DNA of 64,000 nucleotides from Microterricola gilva (GCF_004217495.1 NZ_SHLC01000001.1:2294001-2358000), one strand, 5' to 3'. Positions 41,251 through 50,785 are shown, counted from the first letter of the stretch. Program-made: numbers and translations. Notes: generated from the sequence alone by a model not told the origin.

Positions 41251-42324
41251 CTACACGTTGAAGCGGAACTCCACGACGTCGCCGTCCTGCATGACGTACT
41301 CCTTGCCCTCCATACGGGCCTTGCCCTTGGAGCGGGCCTCTGCGACGGAGCCGGTCTCGACGAGGTCGTCGAAGGAGATGACCTCGGCCTTGATGAAGCC
41401 GCGCTCGAAGTCGGTGTGGATGACGCCGGCCGCCTGCGGGGCCTTGGCGCCCTTGGGGATCGTCCACGCGCGGGTCTCTTTGGGGCCGGCCGTGAGGTAG
41501 GTCTGCAGGCCGAGCGTGTCGAAACCGATACGGGCGAGCTGGTTCAGGCCGGACTCGGTCTGGCCGGTCGATGCAAGCATCTCGGCGGCATCCTCGTCGT
41601 CGAGGTCGATGAGCTCGGACTCGAGCTTGGCGTCGAGGAAGATCGCCTGGGCCGGGGCGACGAGCGCGGCCAGCTCGGCCAGCTTGGCGTCATCCTGCAG
41701 CACGGCCTCATCGACGTTGAAGACGTAGATGAAGGGCTTGGCGGTGAGCAGACCGAGCTCCTTAATGGGCTCGAGGTCGACGGATGCCGCCGACAGCGGC
41801 GTTCCGGTGTTCAGCACGTCGCGCGCCTCGGTGGCGGCCACGAGGGCCTCCGGGCCGAGCTTCTTGCCCTTGATCTCCTTCTCGAAGCGCGGGATCGCCT
41901 TCTCGAGGGTCTCCAGGTCGGCGAGGATCAGCTCAGTGTTGATGGTCTCCATGTCGCCGGCCGGGTTGACCTTGCCGTCGACGTGCACGACGTCGGAGTC
42001 GGCGAAGCCGCGCACGACCTGGGCGATGGCGTCGGCCTCGCGGATGTTCGCGAGGAACTTGTTGCCGAGGCCCTCACCTTCGCTGGCACCGCGCACGATG
42101 CCGGCGATGTCGACGAACGACACCGCTGCGGGCAGGATGCGCTCGCTGCCGAAGATCTCGGCGAGTTTGTCGAGCCGGGCATCCGGCAGGTTCACGACGC
42201 CGATGTTGGGCTCGATCGTGGCGAACGGGTAGTTCGCCGCGAGAACCTGGTTCTTCGTCAGAGCGTTGAAAAGGGTTGACTTGCCGACGTTGGGCAGACC
42301 AACGATTCCAATTGTAAGAGCCAC
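41251..42324 (-). CDS. ychF: Redox-responsive ATPase YchF (Obg family)
   Basis: A 357-residue Obg-family P-loop protein. The P-loop is G-L-P-N-V-G-K-S-T-L-F-N-A-L. The base-specificity motif reads N-V-D-E instead of N-K-x-D, which gives ATP preference. The C-terminal TGS domain ends with the metal-independent M-Q-D-G-D-V-V-E-F-R-F-N-V. The protein binds ribosomes and modulates stress responses. The GTG at 42324 was chosen because it gives the standard length and lies 8 nt after TAGACT; upstream in-frame codons would cross that promoter. Confidence 0.97.
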   Translation of the reverse strand: MALTIGIVGLPNVGKSTLFNALTKNQVLAANYPFATIEPNIGVVNLPDARLDKLAEIFGSERILPAAVSFVDIAGIVRGASEGEGLGNKFLANIREADAIAQVVRGFADSDVVHVDGKVNPAGDMETINTELILADLETLEKAIPRFEKEIKGKKLGPEALVAATEARDVLNTGTPLSAASVDLEPIKELGLLTAKPFIYVFNVDEAVLQDDAKLAELAALVAPAQAIFLDAKLESELIDLDDEDAAEMLASTGQTESGLNQLARIGFDTLGLQTYLTAGPKETRAWTIPKGAKAPQAAGVIHTDFERGFIKAEVISFDDLVETGSVAEARSKGKARMEGKEYVMQDGDVVEFRFNV

Positions 42325-42438
42325 GGTGGAACAGTCTACCTTTTGCGGCGGCACTTCCCGGCTGGCGGGCATTGACGCCTCGGATGCCGCGCAGTAGCCT
42401 CACACAACCCGCGCCAGCAGACAGCAGGAGAGGCACCC

Positions 42439-42801
42439 ATGCGCAACAGAGACGTCGACGTCTACGCCGAAGCCCGACTCACGCCGGAGCAGCGCGAGAT
42501 CTTCGAGACGCTGCGGCGGATCGTCGAGGATACGGTCCCGACCGCGCACGAGGTGATGAGCGGCGGTTCCCCCGCCTGGCAGGGCCACCGCATCCTCGCG
42601 GTCGTCAGCGCGAATGCCAGCCACCTGACCGTGCTGTTCGAGCGCGGCGCCTCCTTCACGGACGAGCACTGGCTGCTCGAAGGCACCGGGTTCAACACGA
42701 GGCACCTCAAGCTCAGCTCCGCGGATGACGTGCAGGAAGACGCCATCCGGGACTACCTCACGCAGGCCGCCACGCTCGACAATCCGCCGGTCCGCGGCTA
42801 G
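42439..42801 (+). CDS. DUF1801-type protein
   Basis: A 120-residue soluble protein related to DUF1801: T-A-H-E-V-M-S-G-G-S-P-A-W-Q-G-H-R-I-L-A and H-L-T-V-L-F-E-R-G-A-S-F occupy the places of the family core. It has GGAGAGG before the ATG. Its TAG stop and the TAG of the convergent EamA gene overlap on the tetramer CTAG. The function is unknown. Confidence 0.8.
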   Translation: MRNRDVDVYAEARLTPEQREIFETLRRIVEDTVPTAHEVMSGGSPAWQGHRILAVVSANASHLTVLFERGASFTDEHWLLEGTGFNTRHLKLSSADDVQEDAIRDYLTQAATLDNPPVRG

Positions 42802-43709
42802 GGAGCCGACTGCGCCACCCCCGCCGCCGGGGATGCGGCAGGCGGATGCTTCCTCCTGCTCGTCAGGTAGACGCCGGCGAGCACGAGCACGCCCCCGACG
42901 ATGTGCGCCGGGCTGAGCTCGCCGCCGAGCAGCACCGAGATGAGCACGGTGAACACAGGGAGCAGGTTGAGGAAGATGCCGGCGCGGGCGGGCCCGATGC
43001 GCCCGGCGCCGATGTTCCAGAGCGCGTAGGACGCGACGGATGGGAACAGGATGATGTACGCCAGACCGGTGAAGCCGGCGGCATCCGTCGGCAACTGCAC
43101 GCCGAACGCCAGGACGAACGGCACCATCAGCACGATCGCGAACACGGCCTGCACGGCGGTGGCCGTCACCGGCGGCGTCGTCACCCGGCGCCCGATGAGC
43201 GAGTACGCGGTCCAGACGAGGACGGCCGCGACGATCAGCAGATCGCCCGGGTTGAAGCCGCTCTCGAGGATGCGGGCGACGCTGCCGCCGCTCAGCACGA
43301 CGAGCACACCGGCGAAGGAGAGCACGAGGCCGACGATGCGGCTGCCGGCAAGGCGGTCACCGAGGAACAGCGCGGCAGCCAGGGCGATCATGGCCGGGTT
43401 CGTCGCGCTGATGACGGCGGCGCTGACCGGGGTCGTGAAGCCGAGCGCCCAGTAGAGGAACAGCGTGTAGCCGACGAGGCCGAGCGCGGACTGCAGGGCG
43501 TGCAGTCGCCACTCGGCGAGCGCCCGCCGCCAGGAGACGCGCTCGATCAGCCAGGCCAGCGGCACGAGCAGGAACGAGGCGCAGAGCCAACGACTGAAGG
43601 TGAGCGACACCGGCGACATCTGTGTGACGACCATGGCGCCGAAGACGAAGTTGCCGGCCCAGAAGAGGTTGGCGAGCACGAGGAAGAGGTAGACCTTGGC
43701 GTGCTTCAC
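42798..43709 (-). CDS. EamA/DMT family transporter
   Basis: A 303-residue drug/metabolite transporter with ten helices in two EamA repeats (about residues 5-140 and 150-285). It starts with Y-L-F-L-V-L-A-N-L-F-W-A-G-N-F-V-F-G, the usual opening of this group, and has the conserved S-A-T-N-P-A-M-I in helix 4. The GTG start is at 43709, 6 nt after TAAGCT (leaderless). Probably an efflux carrier for an amino acid or other small metabolite. Confidence 0.9.
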   Translation of the reverse strand: MKHAKVYLFLVLANLFWAGNFVFGAMVVTQMSPVSLTFSRWLCASFLLVPLAWLIERVSWRRALAEWRLHALQSALGLVGYTLFLYWALGFTTPVSAAVISATNPAMIALAAALFLGDRLAGSRIVGLVLSFAGVLVVLSGGSVARILESGFNPGDLLIVAAVLVWTAYSLIGRRVTTPPVTATAVQAVFAIVLMVPFVLAFGVQLPTDAAGFTGLAYIILFPSVASYALWNIGAGRIGPARAGIFLNLLPVFTVLISVLLGGELSPAHIVGGVLVLAGVYLTSRRKHPPAASPAAGVAQSAP

Positions 43710-43776
43710 CGTGCCAGCTTAGGGCGCTCCGGGGCGTTCGCGGCCCACTGTCACCCCGGCGTGAGAGCATGGAAAT

Positions 43777-44394
43777 GTGCCATTGGACTTCACCGCGATC
43801 GACTTCGAAACCGCCAACTCCTCCAGCGCATCGGCCTGTTCGGTCGGCCTGGTGAAGGTGCGCGACGGCCGCGTCGTCGACGAGGCGAGCTGGTTCATCC
43901 GGCCCGCTCCCCCGCACGACGAGTTCGTGGAATGGAACACGCGCATCCACGGCATCGTCGCGGCGGATGTCGCGAACGCCGCGGACTGGGCGGAACAGCT
44001 GCCCGATCTGCTCGACTTCGTCGACGGCGACCACCTGGTCGCCCACAACGCCGGCTTCGACCTCGGCGTCATCAAGGCGGCCACCACCGCCAGCGGGCTC
44101 ATCGTGCCCGACCTCCGCTACGTCTGCAGCCTGCAGGTGGCCCGCCGCACCTACCACCTCGACTCCTACCGTCTGCCCGTCGCCGCGATGGCCGCCGGCT
44201 TCGAAGACTTCCGCCACCACGACGCCCTCGCCGACGCGGAGGCATGCGCCGCGATCATTGTGCACGCCGCGGCCAGGCACGAGGCGGAAGACCTCGAGCG
44301 CCTCGCCCACATCACCCGGGTCAAGGTCGGCGTGATCGGCCCCGTCGCCACCGCCGAACACGCGAGCACGCACGGCCCGATGGCGCTGCAGTAA
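43777..44394 (+). CDS. DEDDh 3'-5' exonuclease
   Basis: A 205-residue exonuclease of the DnaQ/epsilon superfamily. The three exonuclease motifs are complete: Exo I A-I-D-F-E-T-A-N, Exo II V-A-H-N-A-G-F-D-L-G-V, and Exo III H-H-D-A-L-A-D-A-E-A-C with the DEDDh histidine. It has no polymerase or BRCT part, unlike the longer actinobacterial relatives. Likely a DNA repair or RNA-degrading nuclease. The GTG start lies at 43777. Confidence 0.9.
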   Translation: MPLDFTAIDFETANSSSASACSVGLVKVRDGRVVDEASWFIRPAPPHDEFVEWNTRIHGIVAADVANAADWAEQLPDLLDFVDGDHLVAHNAGFDLGVIKAATTASGLIVPDLRYVCSLQVARRTYHLDSYRLPVAAMAAGFEDFRHHDALADAEACAAIIVHAAARHEAEDLERLAHITRVKVGVIGPVATAEHASTHGPMALQ

Positions 44395-44468
44395 GCGCCC
44401 ATCCGCCCGCAACCCGACTCTCCGGTGCGGCAACGGGCCGTGTCGGTGGCAGCTGATTCACTTGCAGC

Positions 44469-45803
44469 ATGGAACCACTTCTGATGCTCGTGCTCGGACT
44501 GCTGCTCGGTGCCGCCCTCGGCGTGATCGGCACCTGGCTGTTCGCGCGGCGCACCGCCGCTGCCGGCGCCGGAGCGGCCGCCCTGTCGCCGGAGGTGCTG
44601 GCCGCGCAGCACGCGCTGCAGCTGGCGGAGACGCGGGCGAGCGCGGCATCCGCCCACGCCGAGCTGCGGGCGGAGCTGGCCGCGGCCGACGCCACCGTCG
44701 ACAGCCTGCTGGCCCAGATCGAGGCCCAGAAGCTGCAGTTCTCCGAGCTGGCCGAGCGGCACCGGGCCGACCGGATCGAGCAATCGGAGCGGGAGAAGCG
44801 CGAGAGCGCGGTGTTGCAGGCGCTCGGGCCGGTGCGCGAGACGCTGACCACGATGCAGAGCACCGTCGCCGAGCTTGAGAAGCAGCGCAGCGAGCAGTTC
44901 GGCTCGCTCTCCGAACAGCTCAAGCAGGCCCAGCTCTCCGACGAGCAGCTGCGCGGCGCCACCGAGTCGCTGGCCAGCGCGCTGCGCTCCAACAGCACGC
45001 GCGGCGTGTGGGGCGAGACGCAGCTGCGCCGCGTCGTCGAGGCCGCCGGCCTGGCCCAGTACGTCGACTTCGACACCCAGCAGTCGATCACGACCGATGC
45101 CGGCGCGGGCCGCCCCGACATGGTGATCCGCCTGCCAGGCGGCAAGTCCATCGCGGTCGACGCGAAGGTGCCGCTCGAGCACTACATCGAGGCAAGCCAG
45201 ATTCCCGTCACGGCGAACGGCGAGGAGGGCGCGCGGCGCAAGGCGCTGGTCGACCGCCACGTCAAGGCCGTGCGCGCACACATCGACGCCCTCGCCAAGA
45301 AGACCTACTGGGAGGGACTGGACGCCAGCCCCGAGTTCGTCGTCGCCTTCATCCCCAGCGAGTCGCTGCTCTCCTCCGCGCTCGAGGCCGACCCGGCGAT
45401 CCTCGAGTACTCCTTCGGCAAGCGGGTCGCGCTCGCCTCTCCCGTGAATCTCTGGGCGGTGCTGAAGACGGTCGCCTACACCTGGCAGGAGCAGGCGCTG
45501 ACGGATGACGCCAAGAAGCTATTCGAGCTCGGTAAGGCGCTCTACGCCCGGCTCGGCACGCTCAGCGCCCACGCCGACGGGCTGCGCAAGGCGATCGAGC
45601 GCACCGTCGACAGCTACAACAAGTTCGCGAACTCGCTCGAGACACGTGTGCTCGTGACGGCCAGGCAGTTCCCCGGCATCGACGAGACCAAGCTCGACCT
45701 GCTGATCGAGCCGGCACCGATCCATGAGGTGCCGCGCAAGCTCACCGCTGTCGAGCTGGAGCTGCCGGCATCCGCCGTGGAGCGCGAGGAGCACGCGAGC
45801 TAG
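44469..45803 (+). CDS. rmuC: DNA recombination protein RmuC
   Basis: A 444-residue protein anchored by an N-terminal helix (LLMLVLGLLLGAALGVIGTW), followed by a coiled coil (about residues 35-140) and the RmuC nuclease-like domain (about 150-420). The domain has R-G-V-W-G-E-T-Q-L-R-R-V-V-E-A-A-G-L and D-M-V-I-R-L-P-G-G-K-S-I-A-V-D-A-K-V-P-L. RmuC limits inversions between short repeats. It follows the exonuclease gene after 74 nt. The C-terminal tail is followed directly by tandem repeats. Confidence 0.95.
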   Translation: MEPLLMLVLGLLLGAALGVIGTWLFARRTAAAGAGAAALSPEVLAAQHALQLAETRASAASAHAELRAELAAADATVDSLLAQIEAQKLQFSELAERHRADRIEQSEREKRESAVLQALGPVRETLTTMQSTVAELEKQRSEQFGSLSEQLKQAQLSDEQLRGATESLASALRSNSTRGVWGETQLRRVVEAAGLAQYVDFDTQQSITTDAGAGRPDMVIRLPGGKSIAVDAKVPLEHYIEASQIPVTANGEEGARRKALVDRHVKAVRAHIDALAKKTYWEGLDASPEFVVAFIPSESLLSSALEADPAILEYSFGKRVALASPVNLWAVLKTVAYTWQEQALTDDAKKLFELGKALYARLGTLSAHADGLRKAIERTVDSYNKFANSLETRVLVTARQFPGIDETKLDLLIEPAPIHEVPRKLTAVELELPASAVEREEHAS

Positions 45804-45809
45804 GCCCCT

Positions 45810-45863
45810 CGCTGACTGAGCCTCCCCCGCTGGGTGAGCCTCCCCCGCTGGGTGAGCTTCCCC
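45810..45863 (+). repeat. 18-bp tandem repeat, three units
   Basis: Three adjacent 18-nt units of the form CGCTGRNTGAGCYTCCCC at 45810, 45828 and 45846. The start of each unit matches the left part of the dispersed element at 45873 (CGCTGATTGAGCTT), so they look like decayed or partial copies. Confidence 0.85.
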
Positions 45864-45872
45864 GCGGCCCGC

Positions 45873-45893
45873 TGATTGAGCTTGTCGAAATCA
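45873..45893 (+). repeat. Dispersed GAGCYTGTCGA-loop element, plus orientation
   Basis: TGATT-GAGCTTGTCGA-AATCA: a 5-bp perfect stem around the conserved loop. It is head to head with the next copy, one base apart. Confidence 0.85.
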
Positions 45894-45894
45894 A

Positions 45895-45913
45895 GGTTTC
45901 GACAGGCTCAACC
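45895..45913 (-). repeat. Dispersed GAGCYTGTCGA-loop element, minus orientation
   Basis: Minus strand GGTT-GAGCCTGTCGA-AACC. Forms an inverted pair with the copy at 45873 between the convergent rmuC and lrp genes, where the pair could act as a terminator. Confidence 0.85.
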
Positions 45914-45935
45914 ACCGGGGATTCACCGCACGGCG

Positions 45936-46421
45936 TCAGCCGCGCAACGGCCCGTACTCGTGGTCGAAGATGACGCTCGTGTTCGTCGACGCGACGATCG
46001 GCTGCGTCGAGAGGTGGTCCGTCACGAAGTCGCGGAGGTCCTGGGTGTTGCGGCCGCGGAAGTGGATCACGAAGTCCTCCGCGCCGGCGAGGTAGAAGTA
46101 CTGCGCCACCTGCGGCAGTTCCCGCAGCTGATCGGCGAAGGTGTCGAGCCGGTCGCGCGCGCCGGGGCGGATGCGCACCGACACCAGCGCCTGCATCCCG
46201 AAGCCCAGCGCATCGGCGTCGACGTCCACGGTGAAGCGCCGGAGCACGCCCGTGTCGACCAGCGTGCGCACGCGCTGCAGGCAGGTCGACGGAGAGATCC
46301 CGGCGATCTCGGCCAGGCGGTTGTTGGGGATACGGCTGTTCTCGCGCAGCGCGGCGATCAGCACCCGATCGGTGTCGTCGAGCGTGACGAACTCGGGGGA
46401 ATCATTCTGCACACGGGCCAT
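45936..46421 (-). CDS. Lrp/AsnC family regulator (AldR-like)
   Basis: A 161-residue regulator. The N-terminal helix-turn-helix reads L-A-E-I-A-G-I-S-P-S-T-C-L-Q-R-V-R-T-L, and the C-terminal ligand (RAM) domain spans about residues 75-150. It is divergent from alanine dehydrogenase, so it is probably the alanine-responsive activator known elsewhere as AldR. AGGAGG precedes the ATG. Shared words in the 145-nt intergenic region are candidate binding sites. Confidence 0.93.
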   Translation of the reverse strand: MARVQNDSPEFVTLDDTDRVLIAALRENSRIPNNRLAEIAGISPSTCLQRVRTLVDTGVLRRFTVDVDADALGFGMQALVSVRIRPGARDRLDTFADQLRELPQVAQYFYLAGAEDFVIHFRGRNTQDLRDFVTDHLSTQPIVASTNTSVIFDHEYGPLRG

Positions 46422-46566
46422 CTGGGCACCTCCTACCGAATTTTCGCATAGAGGATTATGAGTTCCTGCCCGATAATGCGGATTTCTTGTGTGCCGTGCG
46501 CATTCGTGCGGAAATAGTCAACGCACTTTCCCCATTATGCGACCACACACGTCGAAGGAGACACGG
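46422..46566. promoter_or_regulatory. Divergent lrp-ald control region
   Basis: AT-rich against its surroundings. Related words recur: TATGCGAAAA (minus strand, 46441-46450), ATAATGCGGATT (46473-46484), and ATTATGCGAC (46534-46543), with CATTCGTGCGGAAAT at 46501-46515. These roughly helically spaced copies are candidate Lrp/AldR sites. No strong -35/-10 pair stands out. Confidence 0.5.
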
Positions 46567-47667
46567 ATGCTCGTCGGAGTTCCCACCGAGATCAAGAACA
46601 ACGAATTCCGGGTCGCGGCGACGCCCTCCGGCGTGCACGAGCTCGTCAGCCGCGGGCACCGCGTGCTCGTGCAGAGCGGGGCAGGAGTCGGCTCCTCGTT
46701 CAGCGACGAGGAGTACACCCTCGCCGGCGCCGAGATCGTGCAGGCCGCGGCCGACGTCTGGGCCGCCGCCGAACTCATCCTCAAGGTCAAGGAACCCGTC
46801 GAGAGCGAGTATCCACTGATCAGAGACAGTCAGATCCTGTTCACCTACCTGCACCTCGCGGCCGACCGGCCACTCACCGAGGCGCTCATCGCATCCGGGG
46901 CCACCGCCATCGCGTACGAGACCGTGCAGCTCCCCGACCGATCCCTGCCGCTGCTCTCCCCCATGAGCGAGATCGCCGGGCGCCTGTCTGTGCAGGCCGG
47001 CGCACAGGAACTGCTCCGCCCAGCCGGCGGACGCGGCCTGCTGCTCGGCGGCGTGCCGGGAACCCCGCGCGGCAACGTCGTCGTGATCGGCGGCGGTGTC
47101 GCGGGTGAACACGCGGCCGCCATGGCCGTCGGGCTCCAGGCCCACGTGACCGTCGTCGACATCTCGGTGCCCCGCCTCCGCCAGCTCGACGCCCGCTTCG
47201 GCGGTCGGGTCGACACCCGTCGCTCGAGCGCCTTCGAGATCGCCGCGCTGCTGGCCGAGGCCGACCTCGTGATCGGTTCCGTGCTCATTCCGGGAGCCGC
47301 GGCTCCCAAGCTCGTGACCGATGCGATGGTCGCGTCGATGAAGCCGGGCTCGGTGCTCGTGGACATCGCCATCGACCAGGGCGGATGCTTCGAGGGATCC
47401 CGGGCGACGACGCACGACGAGCCCGTCTACCGCGTGCACAACTCGACCTACTACTGCGTCGCGAACATGCCGGGTGCCGTGCCGCAGACCTCGACGATCG
47501 CCCTGACCAACGTGACGCTCCCCTACGCCATCGCCATCGCCGACCGCGGCTGGGAGCAGGCGGTCGCCGCCGACTCCGCCCTCGCACTCGGTGTCAACGT
47601 GCAGGGCGGCCAGGTCGTGAACGCGGCCGTCGCCGCAGCACACGGGCTGGAGCTCGTCGGGGCGTGA
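46567..47667 (+). CDS. ald: Alanine dehydrogenase
   Basis: NAD-dependent L-alanine dehydrogenase, 366 residues, interconverting alanine with pyruvate and ammonia. The N-terminus M-L-V-G-V-P-T-E-I-K-N-N-E-F-R-V and K-V-K-E-P contain substrate-binding Arg/Lys residues, a catalytic His lies in L-H-L-A-A, and the Rossmann motif is G-G-G-V-A-G-E-H-A-A. The late G-A-V-P-Q-T-S-T loop is characteristic. GGAG precedes the ATG. The divergent Lrp gene probably controls it in response to alanine. Confidence 0.97.
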   Translation: MLVGVPTEIKNNEFRVAATPSGVHELVSRGHRVLVQSGAGVGSSFSDEEYTLAGAEIVQAAADVWAAAELILKVKEPVESEYPLIRDSQILFTYLHLAADRPLTEALIASGATAIAYETVQLPDRSLPLLSPMSEIAGRLSVQAGAQELLRPAGGRGLLLGGVPGTPRGNVVVIGGGVAGEHAAAMAVGLQAHVTVVDISVPRLRQLDARFGGRVDTRRSSAFEIAALLAEADLVIGSVLIPGAAAPKLVTDAMVASMKPGSVLVDIAIDQGGCFEGSRATTHDEPVYRVHNSTYYCVANMPGAVPQTSTIALTNVTLPYAIAIADRGWEQAVAADSALALGVNVQGGQVVNAAVAAAHGLELVGA

Positions 47668-47748
47668 CGCGAAGCGTCACGAAAGGCGGCAGCCCACACC
47701 CAGACATCCTCAACAACCGCAAGCGATGCTGGTGCGGCTGCTGTGCAC

Positions 47749-47767
47749 GGTTTCGACAAGCTCAACC
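47749..47767 (-). repeat. Dispersed GAGCYTGTCGA-loop element
   Basis: Minus strand GGTT-GAGCTTGTCGA-AACC. It lies between the convergent ald and glpX genes and runs directly into a short tandem array. Confidence 0.85.
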
Positions 47768-47821
47768 AACGGGGTGGCCACTCAACTAACGTGGTTGGCC
47801 ACTCAACCGGCGGGGTGGCCT
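47763..47821 (+). repeat. Short tandem array of about 20-bp units
   Basis: Three imperfect units of the form CAACYRRCGKGGTKGGCC(ACT) begin at 47763, 47783 and 47804. The first grows out of the right stem of the dispersed element at 47749. Confidence 0.75.
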
Positions 47822-47837
47822 CAAGTGGCAGGCGGGA

Positions 47838-48827
47838 CTACTGCCACTTCGAGACGAGGTGGTCGGCGGTCACGCGACGGATCGTGCCCGACTTCGCGCG
47901 CAGGATGATGCTCTCCGTGCGGATGTGGGTGCGGCCGATCTTGCGCGGCCCGGCGAGCAGCCCGCCGTCGGTGACGCCGGTGGCGACGAAGAAGGTGTTG
48001 CCGCCCTTCACGAGGTCGTCGACCTCGTAGATCCGGTCGCAGTCGAGGCCGGCAGCCTCGCCGCGGGCGCGCTCCGCGGCATCCTTCGGCGCCATTCGGG
48101 TCTGCATGAATCCACCGATCGCCTTGATCGCGCAGGCGGTGGTGATGCCCTCAGGGCTGCCGCCGATGCCGACGCACATGTCGATGCGGGAGTCGTAGCG
48201 GGCGGCGTTGATGCCGCCGGCGACGTCTCCGTCGCTCATCAAGCGGGTGCCGGCTCCGGCCTCGCGGATCTCGGCGATGAGCTGTTCGTGCCGCGGGCGG
48301 TCGAGCACGGCGACCCGCATGTCACCGACGTCGATGTTCTTGGCCTTGGCCAGGGCGTGGATGTTGTCAGCGATCGGGCGACGGATATCGATGACACCGA
48401 TTCCCTCCGGGCCCGTCACGATCTTGTCCATGTAGAACACGCTCGAGGCGTCGAGCATGGTGCCACGGTCGGAGACGGCGATCACGGAGAGCGCGTTCTG
48501 CCGACCCGCGGCGGTGAGGCTCGTGCCGTCGATGGGGTCGACCGCGATATCGCAGGCCGGGCCGCGGCCATTGCCGACGCGTTCCCCGTTGTAGAGCATG
48601 GGGGCGGCATCCTTCTCGCCCTCGCCGATGACGACGAGGCCGTCAAAGCTGACCGTTCCGAGGAATGCGCGCATCGCGTCGACGGCTGCCCCGTCGGCAC
48701 CGAGCTTGTCGCCGCGGCCGATCCACGGCACGGCGCGGATCGCGGCCGCCTCCGTGGCCCGCACCAGCTCCATCGCGAAGTTGCGGTCGGGGTGGTGGTA
48801 GAGGCTGGAGGTGTCGGTGCTCATCAT
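47838..48827 (-). CDS. glpX: Fructose-1,6-bisphosphatase, class II
   Basis: A 329-residue GlpX-type phosphatase for gluconeogenesis. The phosphatase core is D-I-A-V-D-P-I-D-G-T-S-L-T-A-A-G; G-E-G-E-K-D and the late G-G-S-P-E-G-I-T-T-A are family marks. The ATG at 48827 has GGAGG 7 nt upstream; an ATG one codon later is less well spaced. It is divergent from fba, so opposing steps of the same pathway flank one control region. Most actinobacteria use only this class. Confidence 0.97.
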   Translation of the reverse strand: MMSTDTSSLYHHPDRNFAMELVRATEAAAIRAVPWIGRGDKLGADGAAVDAMRAFLGTVSFDGLVVIGEGEKDAAPMLYNGERVGNGRGPACDIAVDPIDGTSLTAAGRQNALSVIAVSDRGTMLDASSVFYMDKIVTGPEGIGVIDIRRPIADNIHALAKAKNIDVGDMRVAVLDRPRHEQLIAEIREAGAGTRLMSDGDVAGGINAARYDSRIDMCVGIGGSPEGITTACAIKAIGGFMQTRMAPKDAAERARGEAAGLDCDRIYEVDDLVKGGNTFFVATGVTDGGLLAGPRKIGRTHIRTESIILRAKSGTIRRVTADHLVSKWQ

Positions 48828-49101
48828 GGTGGGTCCTCCCGGACGCGGGTTGAATGGCCGTCGGCGCAGTCCTGCGCGCACGGCGGCCCGAACGGGCCGC
48901 CAGTTTCAGCGTAGGCAGCGTGCCCGTGCACGTCGCAAGAAACAGAAGGAAATATCGCGAAAGAATCGCATTCCTTAACGGATCAGCCAAGAAACCGCTG
49001 CACCTTCGTGCGGCGATCGCGCTCAGCGCTGGGCAAATGTGCACGGGGGCCTCTGCTGGATAGACTTTGCTCACACCCAAGATCAACGCCAAGGAGCTTC
49101 C

Positions 49102-50127
<1,026 letters not shown>

Positions 50128-50135
50128 TCACCGCC

Positions 50136-50756
50136 ATGACTGAGAACGAGGCCGCCGCCAGCCCTGAAGGATCGAAGCCAGAGACTTCGAGGGCCGACGA
50201 GCGGCCTCGTCCTCGTTACGGCGAGCTCGCGCCGGAGGGCTGGGAGTGGAAGCCACCCGCCCCGCCGGCCGCGAGCGAGCCGCCGGCTCCCGCGGCGCCG
50301 CCCGCCGCACCGACCGCGCCCTGGCCCCCGGCCCCGACCGGCCCCGCGTCGGCCGGGCTTGCCGCACCGACCGCGCCGCGCACGCCCGCTGAGGCTCTGC
50401 GCGCGGACCGGCGCATCACGATCGCGCTGCTGGTCTTCGGCCTGTTCGGGCTGTGGATGGCGATCAACACGCTGTCCTCCATCCCCGAGGCGCTGCAGCT
50501 CCTGCACAGCCAGCAGGGGCTGGCCGACTACGTCGCCAGCGAGGGCGACATGCGCACGATCCTGATCGGCAATGTCGTGCAGGGAGTGCTCTGGGTCGCC
50601 ACGGCCATCTGGGCTGTGCTCCGGATGCAGCACGCCCGGCGGGCCTTCTGGGTGCCGCTGGTCGGCGGCGTGCTGTCCGTCATCCTGCTGTTCGCCGTCG
50701 TCTCGATGGTGGCGGCCAACGACCCGCTTCTGATGCAGCTGCCCGGCGCCGTCTAG
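50136..50756 (+). CDS. DUF6264-like membrane protein
   Basis: A 206-residue protein. The first 85 residues are Pro/Ala-rich and unstructured, with R-P-R-Y-G-E-L-A-P-E-G-W-E-W, as in DUF6264. Three membrane helices follow (about residues 95-115, 142-162 and 168-190). It starts 8 nt after fba and shares its transcript. The function is unknown. The long Pro-rich tail on the cytosolic side suggests a protein contact. Confidence 0.8.
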   Translation: MTENEAAASPEGSKPETSRADERPRPRYGELAPEGWEWKPPAPPAASEPPAPAAPPAAPTAPWPPAPTGPASAGLAAPTAPRTPAEALRADRRITIALLVFGLFGLWMAINTLSSIPEALQLLHSQQGLADYVASEGDMRTILIGNVVQGVLWVATAIWAVLRMQHARRAFWVPLVGGVLSVILLFAVVSMVAANDPLLMQLPGAV

Positions 50757-50785
50757 CGCGTCAACTCCGCTCACCGCGGCGCGAA

